64,000 nt of DNA from Planctomycetaceae bacterium (GTDB lineage: Bacteria; Planctomycetota; Planctomycetia; Pirellulales; Pirellulaceae), in the NCBI GenBank assembly GCA_002723275.1, contig PBNZ01000021.1, positions 209,308 to 273,307 on the forward strand, in the 5' to 3' direction. Positions 10,213 through 18,655 of this stretch are shown piece by piece. Position 1 is the stretch's first letter. Each line of letters opens with the position of its first letter. The position numbers were made by a program, and so were the translations under genes. The notes below the pieces were generated by a model. That model did no database searches, was not told the DNA's origin, and saw only the letters and a list, made by a program, of their open reading frames with translations.

Positions 10213-10905
10213 ATGTTCAGATCTTCTTTGCTCTTCAGTTTAGCGTTGTCTATTGTCCTCCCAACTGCGACCCATGCCAGTCTTTACGTGCCTGCCGGCC
10301 TATTTCCTGGCGACACCTACCAATTAGTTTTTGTGAGTGATGGGCTTATTGCGGCAACATCCAGCGACGTTTCGACCTACAACAATTTCGTACAGTCCCA
10401 GGCCGCGCTAAGTAGCATCACCGGTAGCGGTGATGGCATCAGTTACAGCGCCATCGTCAGTACTTCAACGGTCGACGCACGAAACAACGCGTTTGTGTTC
10501 GGTCCCGTATACAGTATGAATGGTGAACTCGTTGCGACAGGATTCACCGATATTTGGGACGGCGGCTTGGAAAGTGAAATCAATCGTGATCAGTTTGGCG
10601 CTAGCATCGGCGGAAAAATTATTTGGACCGGGTCGGATCAGGATGGATACGGCGTGAGTTCATTCGAACTTGGAAGTGGCGCTGTTTCTGTCAGTGGGAA
10701 TAGCGGCCGAGATGGTGACAAATGGATCGACCAAAATCGCGAATACGCAGCTACAGCAGAACATCGCATCTACGGTCTGAGTAGCGAAATCACCGTCCCT
10801 GGTTCCGAACCAATCCCTGAACCATCGGCAGTTGCTATCTGGACCTTGCTTGGCTGTGCCTCTTGCGCGGCAGTTTTCTGGCGGAAACGGGGCAGCAAAA
10901 TCTAA
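10213..10905 (+). CDS. PEP-CTERM sorting domain protein
   Basis: This is a 230-residue exported protein. I placed the start at the ATG at 10213, directly before a good signal peptide (MFRSSLLFSLALSIVLPTATHA); an in-frame ATG at 10156 would add 19 polar residues. The body is a Ser/Thr/Gly-rich beta protein without a recognised enzyme motif. The C-terminus is a textbook PEP-CTERM signal: IPEPSAVAIWTLLG, then a hydrophobic helix, then a basic tail (WRKRGSK). Such proteins are processed by an exosortase and are usually linked to extracellular polysaccharide. No exosortase gene lies in this window. Confidence 0.85.
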   Translation: MFRSSLLFSLALSIVLPTATHASLYVPAGLFPGDTYQLVFVSDGLIAATSSDVSTYNNFVQSQAALSSITGSGDGISYSAIVSTSTVDARNNAFVFGPVYSMNGELVATGFTDIWDGGLESEINRDQFGASIGGKIIWTGSDQDGYGVSSFELGSGAVSVSGNSGRDGDKWIDQNREYAATAEHRIYGLSSEITVPGSEPIPEPSAVAIWTLLGCASCAAVFWRKRGSKI

Positions 10906-11130
10906 GCCTTCGGGTCAGCAAGTCAATTAACTCTGGCGTGATCACTTCTGGAAACTCCAGGATGCGATCGATCGGAGCCACCCTCGAAGACGATCTTCTT
11001 GAAAAAAACTGTTCTCCCTAGGGGTGAGCGGAAGCCTGTGGTTTAATAATAGTAGGTAGAAACACTGGACGGTTTGGATGAATGTCCTAACGTGTTCCAA
11101 TTCGTTCCATCCACAGATGAGGTTCCATAA

Positions 11131-12870
11131 TTGTTCGGGCGAAACGCTTGTGTCATTCTGACGTTAATCGCATGCCTTGGCTCCTCGCGACAGGTTGATG
11201 CCAAGGATTATCAATCCAACCAACGACTGCGGCGACCGGTTTGTCTGGACTGGATCGGTTCCACGCAGGCCGCCATTGGCAATCGAACTGGTTCGATTTC
11301 CATCTTGGATCTGTCGAGTCGCGAGATCGTCGATGAGGTTGACCTTGGACAGTCCATTACAGATCTCGCAGTGATCGACGCCACAACGATGGTGGTTATT
11401 TCAAACGAGTCTCACTCATTATTGGTGCTCTCAAGAGACACAGCTGGTTGGTCTGTCATTGCGCGTCACCCGCTATCGCAGGAGCCAGTCGATCTTCAAT
11501 TGAATTCGGATCGCACGATCGCGACTGTCAGCTCTCTCTGGTCACATCGGCTGACAACGTTGAATCTCGCGACGCCCAACCGCCCTGAAACACTGGTCGT
11601 AACCGACCTGCCATTTGCCCCAAAGCTGCACGCGTGGATCAACGATCGCGAGGCCTTGGTCGCCGCGGCCTTTGGCGGCGAACTGGCAATCGTCGATTTC
11701 ATGAATGGTCGGATCGTTCGCCAGCGAGAATTACTCGCCACTCACAACATATCCGGGATCAACATCGAAGGGCAGGAGGTGAAATTGACACACCTCATGC
11801 TGAATCACGAGCAGGCAACGACCGGTTCGAACGTCCACTGGGGCGACATTATGTCAAACGTGGTACGCACCATGGATCTCGATTGGTTCCTGTCATCGAA
11901 GCCGGAAGAAACGACTGCAGCAGACATTTATTACCTTGGTCACCCCGACGACGCAACCGGTGACCCCGAGGGGATCCTCACCACGAAAGACAGGCGGCAG
12001 ATCATCGCCTTTGCGGGCATTGATGAAATTGGCATCAGCGACCCAGGCGCGAATTATTACCGACGAGTCCCTGTCGGTCGGCGTCCATCAGCTTTCGCTC
12101 TCAATCACGACGAAAGCCTGCTGTTAGTCACTAACCGTTTTGATGATTCTATCTCATTCATTGACACGCAACGACGTAAACCGATCACCACCGTCTCCTT
12201 AGGTCCTACCCGGGAGCTTACGCTCGAAGAAGAGGGAGAACTGCTTTTCTATGACTCAAATCTGTCAAGTGATGGCTGGTTTAGTTGCCATAGCTGCCAC
12301 ACCGATGGTCATTCGAACGGGCAACTGAGCGATACCTTTGGAGATGGATATCGTGGTTCTCCCAAGCGAGTTTTGACCTTATTGGGTGCTCATCAAAGCG
12401 GCCCCTATGCGTGGAATGGTCAAGTCACAACGCTGGCGGAGCAAGTTGAGAAATCGATCAAAACGACGATGCGAGGGCCACAACCAACACCCCAGCAGGT
12501 GGCGGCAATCACCGCCTTTGTCGAGACACTCGTTCCACCGCCGGGTGTCAGTCTTGCTCGATCCGAAGTCGATTTAACCAAGCAAAAACAAGGGCGAGCG
12601 ATTTTTGAATCGGCTGGATGCGTCGAATGCCATCGAGAAAATCAGAAGTACACGACGGCTGAAAATTATGACGTAGGCCTGGTCGACGTCGAGGGGAATC
12701 GAGAATTCAACCCTCCATCACTGCGAGGTGTCAGTCAAAAACCGCGTTTACTGCACGACCGTTCGGCCCACGACTACCGCGAGGCGTTACAAATTCACCC
12801 GAATGGTAAGCCGCTTGAACTGAGTGCTGATGAATGGGACGCATTGACTCACTTCCTTAATTCACTCTAA
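11131..12870 (+). CDS. Beta-propeller protein with C-terminal di-heme cytochrome c
   Basis: This 579-residue protein has a TTG start preceded by a GATGAGG-like ribosome site and a signal peptide ending at VDA. Residues 40-360 are YVTN/WD-like propeller blades (ISILDLSSREIVDEV, TVSSLWSHRLTTLNL, PSAFALNHDESLLLV). Two cytochrome motifs follow: CHSCH near residue 387 and CVECH near 499, in an arrangement like that of methylamine utilisation MauG/cytochrome c peroxidase proteins (GAYNWNG-like PYAWNGQVTTLAEQV, LRGVSQKPRLLHD). It is periplasmic and probably transfers electrons, with the propeller binding a partner or substrate. The CRTAC1 lipoprotein follows 110 bp downstream on the same strand. Confidence 0.8.
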   Translation: MFGRNACVILTLIACLGSSRQVDAKDYQSNQRLRRPVCLDWIGSTQAAIGNRTGSISILDLSSREIVDEVDLGQSITDLAVIDATTMVVISNESHSLLVLSRDTAGWSVIARHPLSQEPVDLQLNSDRTIATVSSLWSHRLTTLNLATPNRPETLVVTDLPFAPKLHAWINDREALVAAAFGGELAIVDFMNGRIVRQRELLATHNISGINIEGQEVKLTHLMLNHEQATTGSNVHWGDIMSNVVRTMDLDWFLSSKPEETTAADIYYLGHPDDATGDPEGILTTKDRRQIIAFAGIDEIGISDPGANYYRRVPVGRRPSAFALNHDESLLLVTNRFDDSISFIDTQRRKPITTVSLGPTRELTLEEEGELLFYDSNLSSDGWFSCHSCHTDGHSNGQLSDTFGDGYRGSPKRVLTLLGAHQSGPYAWNGQVTTLAEQVEKSIKTTMRGPQPTPQQVAAITAFVETLVPPPGVSLARSEVDLTKQKQGRAIFESAGCVECHRENQKYTTAENYDVGLVDVEGNREFNPPSLRGVSQKPRLLHDRSAHDYREALQIHPNGKPLELSADEWDALTHFLNSL

Positions 12871-12980
12871 GAATACTGAACTTTTCATTGGTGAAGAGGT
12901 GAACCCTGACATCCCTCGTGATACTCTAAAGAACTATTATCGGGCAATCAAAACCAACGCACGATTATCCTTTGGATACC

Positions 12981-15368
12981 ATGTCTTCGTTTTCTTTTCA
13001 GCCAATCACGCGAGTCCTCGTTTTCGGTTCACTCCTGATCCTTGGGGCTTGCCGCGCGGAATCTCCCACGCCAAACACAAGCGATTCGAACGCATCTCAA
13101 GAGGCATCCAATCCGGGAGAGGCTGATGAGGTTCAGGCGTTCCAACAACAACGTCCGACATCGGCTGAGGACAAACATGTACTCGTGGCTCAACGCCAGG
13201 AACTTGACGAGACCGTTTGGCGACAAGAAGTGGTGGCTCAGCAATACGAACAAGCATTGGTCCAATTATGGGATGCCTTGTTGGACGAAGCCCGCGTTCC
13301 GGATGGAGACGAGCTATCGGTCTTGGCAAATCAGGTCCGCTTCAATGAGATGCAGATCGGGAGTGCAGGCCCGACGGAACAGTGGGACCATGGGATCACC
13401 GTTACCCCGCTCAACAAGACCCCGCGCAATTTGAGCGAAAGCGAATGGAAGGGATTGGTCGGCCTCGCGAAAACTCAGGGCTATCGCATCGTTCAAACTG
13501 AATGGCATCATGCCGAATTCGATAGGCATGACTCGGGGCAGGCACGATCTAAAATCTCGATGGCGATTTATGCACGCCACACTTCGGGCAACGAGCGGGT
13601 TGTGATCCGAGGCAATTTGGAAGTGACCTGGCGTCCCCGTCCCGATCCCAAGTCGATTCCCATACCGGATCGCATCGACACGACGGATTTAGAGATTTTG
13701 CGGCAGCAGGGTTCTGTTGCTTTCGAAAAAGTGTTGACGATTGACCATGCCAGTCCTTCCAACCGTGCCGGTATTCAACCGATCATCACTTATGATTTGA
13801 ACGATGACGGTTTGTCAGAGATTCTGCTCGTCGGCAGCAATGAACTTCTTTGGAACGAAGGCGATGGGAATTTTTCAAAACGAACACTATGTACGCATCG
13901 GGAACGAGGATTTGAAACTGCACTCGCCGCGGATTTGACCGGGGATGGCAACGTCGACCTCATGTTGCCCGGTCGACGTGGTGATTTATTGCTTTACCAA
14001 GGCGACCAGGGGCATTTCTCGACCCCTCCCTTGGGAAAGGCCCGCGAGGGAGGTCCTCTGATTCAACCTCAGGTGATTACCGCAGGCGATATCGACAAAG
14101 ATGGGGATCTTGATCTTTGGATAGGCCAATACAAGATCGCGTATATCGGTGGTCAGATGCCGACTCCATATTACGACGCCAACGATGGCTTTCCGGCCTA
14201 TCTTCTCTTCAATGATGGAAAGGGCCGCTTCAGTCCCGCCACGGAAGAGACGGGGCTGGCTGAAAAACGATTTCGCCGCAGCTACGGCGGTTCGTTCGTG
14301 GATCTTGATACCGATGGCGATTTAGACCTGCTAGTCGTCAGCGACTTTGCCGGAGTCGACCTCTATCAAAACGACGGGAGCGGCTATTTTCGGGATGTCA
14401 CGGAAGAGACCTTTGACGATCGCCATCTTTTTGGCATGTCGGTATCGTTTGCTGACTTCGATCTCGATGGTCGCACGGATCTATTCGTCACAGGAATGGC
14501 CTCAACAACGGCAAGGCGGCTCGAGCACATGCGACTTGGACGCGTGGATCGACCCGACATTCACTTGATGCGATCTCGGATGGGTTACGGGAATCGAATG
14601 TATCTGTCACAGTCGAATCGCTTTGTTCAACCCGAATTTCGGGATCAGGTCGCGAGAACGGGCTGGTCCTGGGGATCAACAGCTTTTGACTTTGACAACG
14701 ACAGCGATGTCGACATTTATGTGGCGAATGGTCACAGCAGTGGCAAATCCACCAAAGACCATTGCACTCATTTCTGGTGTCACGACATCTACGAAGGAGA
14801 CTCGAAACCGAACCCCGCTAACCAGGCACTCTTCCAGGATGTCTTGGCTGGCTATTTTGATCGCAGTGAATCCTGGGACGGATACCAGAAAAACTCCCTA
14901 CTCATGAACCAAGACGGCTCAGGATTTGAAAGCATCGCCTTTTTGCTCGGAGTCGGCCAGGAGTTTGACGGACGAGCTGTGATCAGCGACGACATCGATG
15001 GAGATGGGCGGATGGATCTACTCGTGATTGAAGACCAGTGGAATGATGGGCAACGGCTCCACATCTTCCGAAATCAATTGGATACGGGAAACCACTGGGT
15101 GGGTATTCGCTTGCAGGACGAACCGGGTCATAGCGTGCTCGGATGTCGCGTCACTGTCGATGCAGCGGGCAAAAAGCGGACTCGCGAAATCCTAGCCGGC
15201 GATTCGATTCATGCTCAACACGCACCCACCGCTCACTTTGGTCTTGGAGCAACAGACAAGATTAACGCGATCGAAGTAAGCTGGATCGACGGACACGTGG
15301 AACGGATTAAATTACCTGCTTGCGATCAATACCACGTCATCACTCGCTCCAGCGTGGCGAAGCCCTGA
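12981..15368 (+). CDS. CRTAC1-family FG-GAP/ASPIC-UnbV lipoprotein (cysteine form)
   Basis: This 795-residue lipoprotein starts at ATG 12981, with lipobox LGAC at Cys24. The N-terminal 250 residues are helical and unassigned. From about 270 onward there are FG-GAP/VCBS repeats with calcium-type loops (DLNDDGLSEIL, DIDKDGDLDLW, DLDTDGDLDLL, DFDLDGRTDLF, DFDNDSDVDIY). An ASPIC/UnbV domain closes the protein (HWVGIRLQDEPGHSVLGCRVTV, HAQHAPTAHFGLG, VSWIDGHVERI). Between the repeats and ASPIC lies the segment DHCTHFWCHDIY. Cys595 in it aligns with the in-frame TGA of the second CRTAC1 gene at 53729-56773. It is probably exported and anchored on the outer face. Its function is unknown. Confidence 0.85.
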   Translation: MSSFSFQPITRVLVFGSLLILGACRAESPTPNTSDSNASQEASNPGEADEVQAFQQQRPTSAEDKHVLVAQRQELDETVWRQEVVAQQYEQALVQLWDALLDEARVPDGDELSVLANQVRFNEMQIGSAGPTEQWDHGITVTPLNKTPRNLSESEWKGLVGLAKTQGYRIVQTEWHHAEFDRHDSGQARSKISMAIYARHTSGNERVVIRGNLEVTWRPRPDPKSIPIPDRIDTTDLEILRQQGSVAFEKVLTIDHASPSNRAGIQPIITYDLNDDGLSEILLVGSNELLWNEGDGNFSKRTLCTHRERGFETALAADLTGDGNVDLMLPGRRGDLLLYQGDQGHFSTPPLGKAREGGPLIQPQVITAGDIDKDGDLDLWIGQYKIAYIGGQMPTPYYDANDGFPAYLLFNDGKGRFSPATEETGLAEKRFRRSYGGSFVDLDTDGDLDLLVVSDFAGVDLYQNDGSGYFRDVTEETFDDRHLFGMSVSFADFDLDGRTDLFVTGMASTTARRLEHMRLGRVDRPDIHLMRSRMGYGNRMYLSQSNRFVQPEFRDQVARTGWSWGSTAFDFDNDSDVDIYVANGHSSGKSTKDHCTHFWCHDIYEGDSKPNPANQALFQDVLAGYFDRSESWDGYQKNSLLMNQDGSGFESIAFLLGVGQEFDGRAVISDDIDGDGRMDLLVIEDQWNDGQRLHIFRNQLDTGNHWVGIRLQDEPGHSVLGCRVTVDAAGKKRTREILAGDSIHAQHAPTAHFGLGATDKINAIEVSWIDGHVERIKLPACDQYHVITRSSVAKP

Positions 15369-15394
15369 CCTGTCACCGCGGCAGCGTTAATCTG

Positions 15395-16897
15395 CTATGA
15401 CCCCGGCAACAACTTCCGGATTCGCTGAATCGTTTCCTGCAATACGTCGGGAGATAGCTGGCGGATACCAAGAATGTAAACGATCGCTCCAACAGTCCCA
15501 ATCACAACACACTGGACGATGTAGAGCGGTATACCTTCAAGTCCTGTTCTTGGGACGAGGATATAACCGGCGGCACAGGCCACTGCAACAGCCAGCAGGC
15601 CGGCCACGAGGGGTGACAAAAACACATCGCGGAAATCGACCAGCAACCTTCGCGGTCGTTTCAGTGCAAAGGCAAATTCAACAATCGTCGCAAGAGTATA
15701 GAAGACAGCAACGGCGATCGTGAGGCCGACAACCGAACCGAGTAACGTACCGAGGATGGTGAGTGGAAAAAAGAAAAGGAGGGAACCACCGACGACAAGC
15801 ATGTGAGTCCGAAACCGTCCCTGAGCTTTCATGAGACTCGCAATAGGCCAACTCATTGATCGAAAGGTCATTCCCAGGCAGATGATTTGAATGAGTGGAA
15901 TAGCGTCATACCAGCGTGGCTCAAATAACAGTCTCACTAATGGATCGGCGATGGCAGACATCGCAAAGCAAACGGGGATGCAGACAACTGCGATGATCTG
16001 AGCAGCGCGAATAAACGCATTCACCTGTTTGTCGGCTTCCGACGGCAAACTACTCAACGCCGACAACAGCACCTTGGAGATTTGCAAGGTCAACAGAGTC
16101 ATTACATGACGCGAGATACGAAAGGCGAAAAAGTATAGGCCCACAACACCAACCGCTTCAAATCGCCCCAGAACAATGTAGTCGCCCTCTTCAATCACCC
16201 ACGCGAAGAACATTGATCCGACAACCATCATTCCGTCGTTCAAGAGATACTTCCAGCGGCGAAATTGTGGTCGCCAACGAATCGGTACGGGTGCTACAAA
16301 CCAACAAAGAGCGAGATTCAAAAGATTTGCAATGATAGCGCCATATGCAAAACTGAATGCTCCCAGCCCTTGATTTGCGAAGTAGATCTTCAGCAACGCA
16401 TCGACACTCATCGTCACCGCACCGATGATGGCCAGCTCACGAAATCGCATTTCGATCTGCATTTTTGCGCGGTTGACCGCACCGAGTGTCCCGATGGGAA
16501 AGATACAGGCCATCACACAAATCAGATTGGTGAGCTTCTCGGGGTCGGGATAGTGATAAAATTTTGCTGCGAGTGGCGCAAAGAGCACAGTCATACCGAA
16601 AGCCACAAGCCCACTCACCAGCGACAACCAAAACGCAATACCACTCCAGATATGAAATGATTTTTGTCGCTGGACAAGTACTTCCAGGACGCCCGCTTGA
16701 TGAAACATTGCGGCAAACGAATAGACGGTTAAGGCAAGACTATAGAGTCCAAAATCATCTCGAAGCAGTAGCTTGGCCATCACCAACTGCAGCAGCAAAC
16801 CCAACAACTTGATGTAGAGCACTTGTGCCGACATCCAAGCAGCACCACGCGAAACGTTTTGGCCAAGGGAGCTTTTGGATGGATTGCTTGCAGACAT
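15395..16897 (-). CDS. Oligosaccharide flippase / lipopolysaccharide biosynthesis protein (Wzx-type, MOP superfamily)
   Basis: This 500-residue integral membrane protein has about 12-14 helices. It opens with NVSRGAAWMSAQVLYIKLLGLLL and has LLRDDFGLYSLALTVYSF in helix 2, which is characteristic of the polysaccharide biosynthesis/MATE-like flippases (TuaB, WzxC). Its job would be to flip undecaprenyl-linked saccharide units across the inner membrane. No polymerase or priming transferase is adjacent. The divergent neighbour is a small methyltransferase. It converges with the CRTAC1 gene with only 26 bp between stop codons. Confidence 0.85.
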   Translation of the reverse strand: MSASNPSKSSLGQNVSRGAAWMSAQVLYIKLLGLLLQLVMAKLLLRDDFGLYSLALTVYSFAAMFHQAGVLEVLVQRQKSFHIWSGIAFWLSLVSGLVAFGMTVLFAPLAAKFYHYPDPEKLTNLICVMACIFPIGTLGAVNRAKMQIEMRFRELAIIGAVTMSVDALLKIYFANQGLGAFSFAYGAIIANLLNLALCWFVAPVPIRWRPQFRRWKYLLNDGMMVVGSMFFAWVIEEGDYIVLGRFEAVGVVGLYFFAFRISRHVMTLLTLQISKVLLSALSSLPSEADKQVNAFIRAAQIIAVVCIPVCFAMSAIADPLVRLLFEPRWYDAIPLIQIICLGMTFRSMSWPIASLMKAQGRFRTHMLVVGGSLLFFFPLTILGTLLGSVVGLTIAVAVFYTLATIVEFAFALKRPRRLLVDFRDVFLSPLVAGLLAVAVACAAGYILVPRTGLEGIPLYIVQCVVIGTVGAIVYILGIRQLSPDVLQETIQRIRKLLPGS

Positions 16898-17258
16898 AGA
16901 TCGTTAGGGTTCAATTCGACGGCTTACCAGCCGAAGCTCGGATGAAGATTGGCATCCTATAAATTGGCATCCTCGGAATGCTCCATCACGAGAACTGGCC
17001 ATCGTGAGGAGGAATCATCAAATGGGCTCATCTCAGCTCGAGAAAACAGCGAAAAAACTATCGACAGCTGCAAGTTCTTCAATCCTGAACTGCGTTTCTT
17101 TCGCTACGATCGGTTCAGTCAACGCAATTCGATCGAACCATTCTCATATCGCTACGTACGACAGTCCGTTCAACTTCGCCCGTGTTTGTTATGATTTATA
17201 ATGCATTATCGAAACTTTACCGGCTCAGCACCCATCTTTTACTGAGGATCATGTCGCG
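16898..17258. other. Divergent intergenic region with an 11-bp direct repeat
   Basis: This 361 bp region separates the flippase and the methyltransferase, which are transcribed away from each other, so both promoters should be here. The 11-mer ATTGGCATCCT occurs twice, at 16948-16958 and 16963-16973, 15 bp apart and close to the flippase start. No gene is supported. Confidence 0.5.
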
Positions 17259-18029
17259 ATGAGTGATTCAACTTCTAGCTGGACGGTCGCGCAACAGCGT
17301 GAACGCCACTATTACGAGACCCGAGCAGCATCGCACGGCGACCACCAGCAAGTGTACGCCGAATTTCATGCTCCTTTTTGGCGAGGCATTCTCGAGCGAT
17401 TGACCGAACTGGAGTTTCACGACGGCGGCTATTATCTCGACGTCGGTTGCGGTCCCAACCCGATCGTCGCTTTTATCGATAAAGGCACTCGAATCGGCGT
17501 TGATCCGCTGATGCCCTTTTACCGAGAAAATTTTGTCTTCCCACCCGATCTCGAAGTTCACGAAGGCACGATCGAGGAACTTTCGCCGGTTCCCGACGGG
17601 TCGGCCGACGTCATCTTCTCGATGAATAACATTGACCACATCAAGGATCTTGGGTCAGCCGTGAAAACACTTCGCCGCAAGATCAAGGAAGACGGTCATC
17701 TCGTGATTTCCGTCAATATCGTCAAAAGTGCCTGGGCTGCTGGGTTATCGAAGGTCGTCGACATCTACAAGGTCGTCGATCCGACTCACACCTACCACTT
17801 CCACTCTCCCCAAGAAGTCGCCGATCAGATTTCGGACCACTTCGAAATGGTCCGCTACGAAAACATCGACGCATTGGCTGAGGAGATGGCGGAATTGAAG
17901 AAGTCGAAGGACACCGAAGCCACCTCCATGAAGGGGCGCGTCCGCGACAGTCTGAAGTTCCTCAAGAACGACATGCTTCTGAGAGAGGATCTCTTCTTGC
18001 TGCTCTTTAAGCCCAAGCCGGGTACGTAA
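17259..18029 (+). CDS. Class I SAM-dependent methyltransferase
   Basis: This 256-residue protein has the Rossmann methyltransferase signature. Motif I is LDVGCGPNP at residues 60-68, the acidic end of strand 2 is GVDPL near 82, and a post-motif region (SADVIFSMNNIDHIKDL) resembles type-11 methyltransferases. The N-terminal region (RERHYYETRAASHGDHQ) is like that of small-molecule or sugar-lipid methyltransferases. The substrate cannot be told. Its position opposite a polysaccharide flippase is weak evidence for surface-glycan modification. Confidence 0.8.
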   Translation: MSDSTSSWTVAQQRERHYYETRAASHGDHQQVYAEFHAPFWRGILERLTELEFHDGGYYLDVGCGPNPIVAFIDKGTRIGVDPLMPFYRENFVFPPDLEVHEGTIEELSPVPDGSADVIFSMNNIDHIKDLGSAVKTLRRKIKEDGHLVISVNIVKSAWAAGLSKVVDIYKVVDPTHTYHFHSPQEVADQISDHFEMVRYENIDALAEEMAELKKSKDTEATSMKGRVRDSLKFLKNDMLLREDLFLLLFKPKPGT

Positions 18030-18091
18030 CGGACAGAGCTCAAGCTTTAAAGGTACATGCCCAAGAATCCCCCGGATTCATCGCTTTCCTG

Positions 18092-18495
18092 TTAAATCGG
18101 ATCGATGCATTTCTGGGCTTTTTGCAGATCGCCGGCTCGCACATATCGATCGAACTCGACGGCGACCGATCGCTTGACGGTGCCTTTAAACCACTGCACG
18201 AATGGCTCAGTTAGCCAATCACAGGTCTCCGCAGCCAATTCGACGTCCCGATCACACGTCTTGCACAGTTGGTCATCTTGTTCGGTGAGAAGCGGAACTC
18301 GATCGCACCTCGTTGCTCATCGTGCATCAGTCGATAGGTGCAACGTGCGTTGTACAGATAATAGGTATTGTGAGAGCCGTGCCGTTCGATGGCCTGTTTA
18401 GCCTCTCGCAGAATGCCCGATATTTCGGCGACGCGTCCATGGGTACTTCCAGTCGCGTAATCGAATGAAGCGGCAACAATCGAATGTGATATCAA
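18092..18495 (-). pseudogene. Frameshifted small conserved gene (hypothetical)
   Basis: Two reverse frames each carry protein-like sequence and join only through a frameshift near 18296-18285. The first (from TTG 18495) reads GRVAEISGILREAKQAIERH, then NTYYLYNARCTYRLMHDE, then AIEFRF. The second reads LTEQDDQLCKTCDRDVELAAE, then TCDWLTEPFVQWFKGTVK, then AVEFDRYVRAGDLQKAQKCID, and ends at TAA 18092-18094. A strand-rich N-terminus followed by a helical CDWLTEP half looks like one domain of about 135 residues with a few residues lost at the break. I think similar small proteins occur in planctomycetes but I cannot confirm it here. It could be a pseudogene or a sequencing error. Confidence 0.5.
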
Positions 18496-18655
18496 CCCAA
18501 CGAATCATGACATCACCCTAACGTTGAAACCCTGTCGACCGTTCCCTGATACCGAAACTCCCTGTTCTTCGAGTTTCGGCAATTGCGGGGAATCCATCCC
18601 AAGCGAGAAACTAATTGCTCACGCCGCACTCCTCAACGTTACTTCGTCCTGTGGC

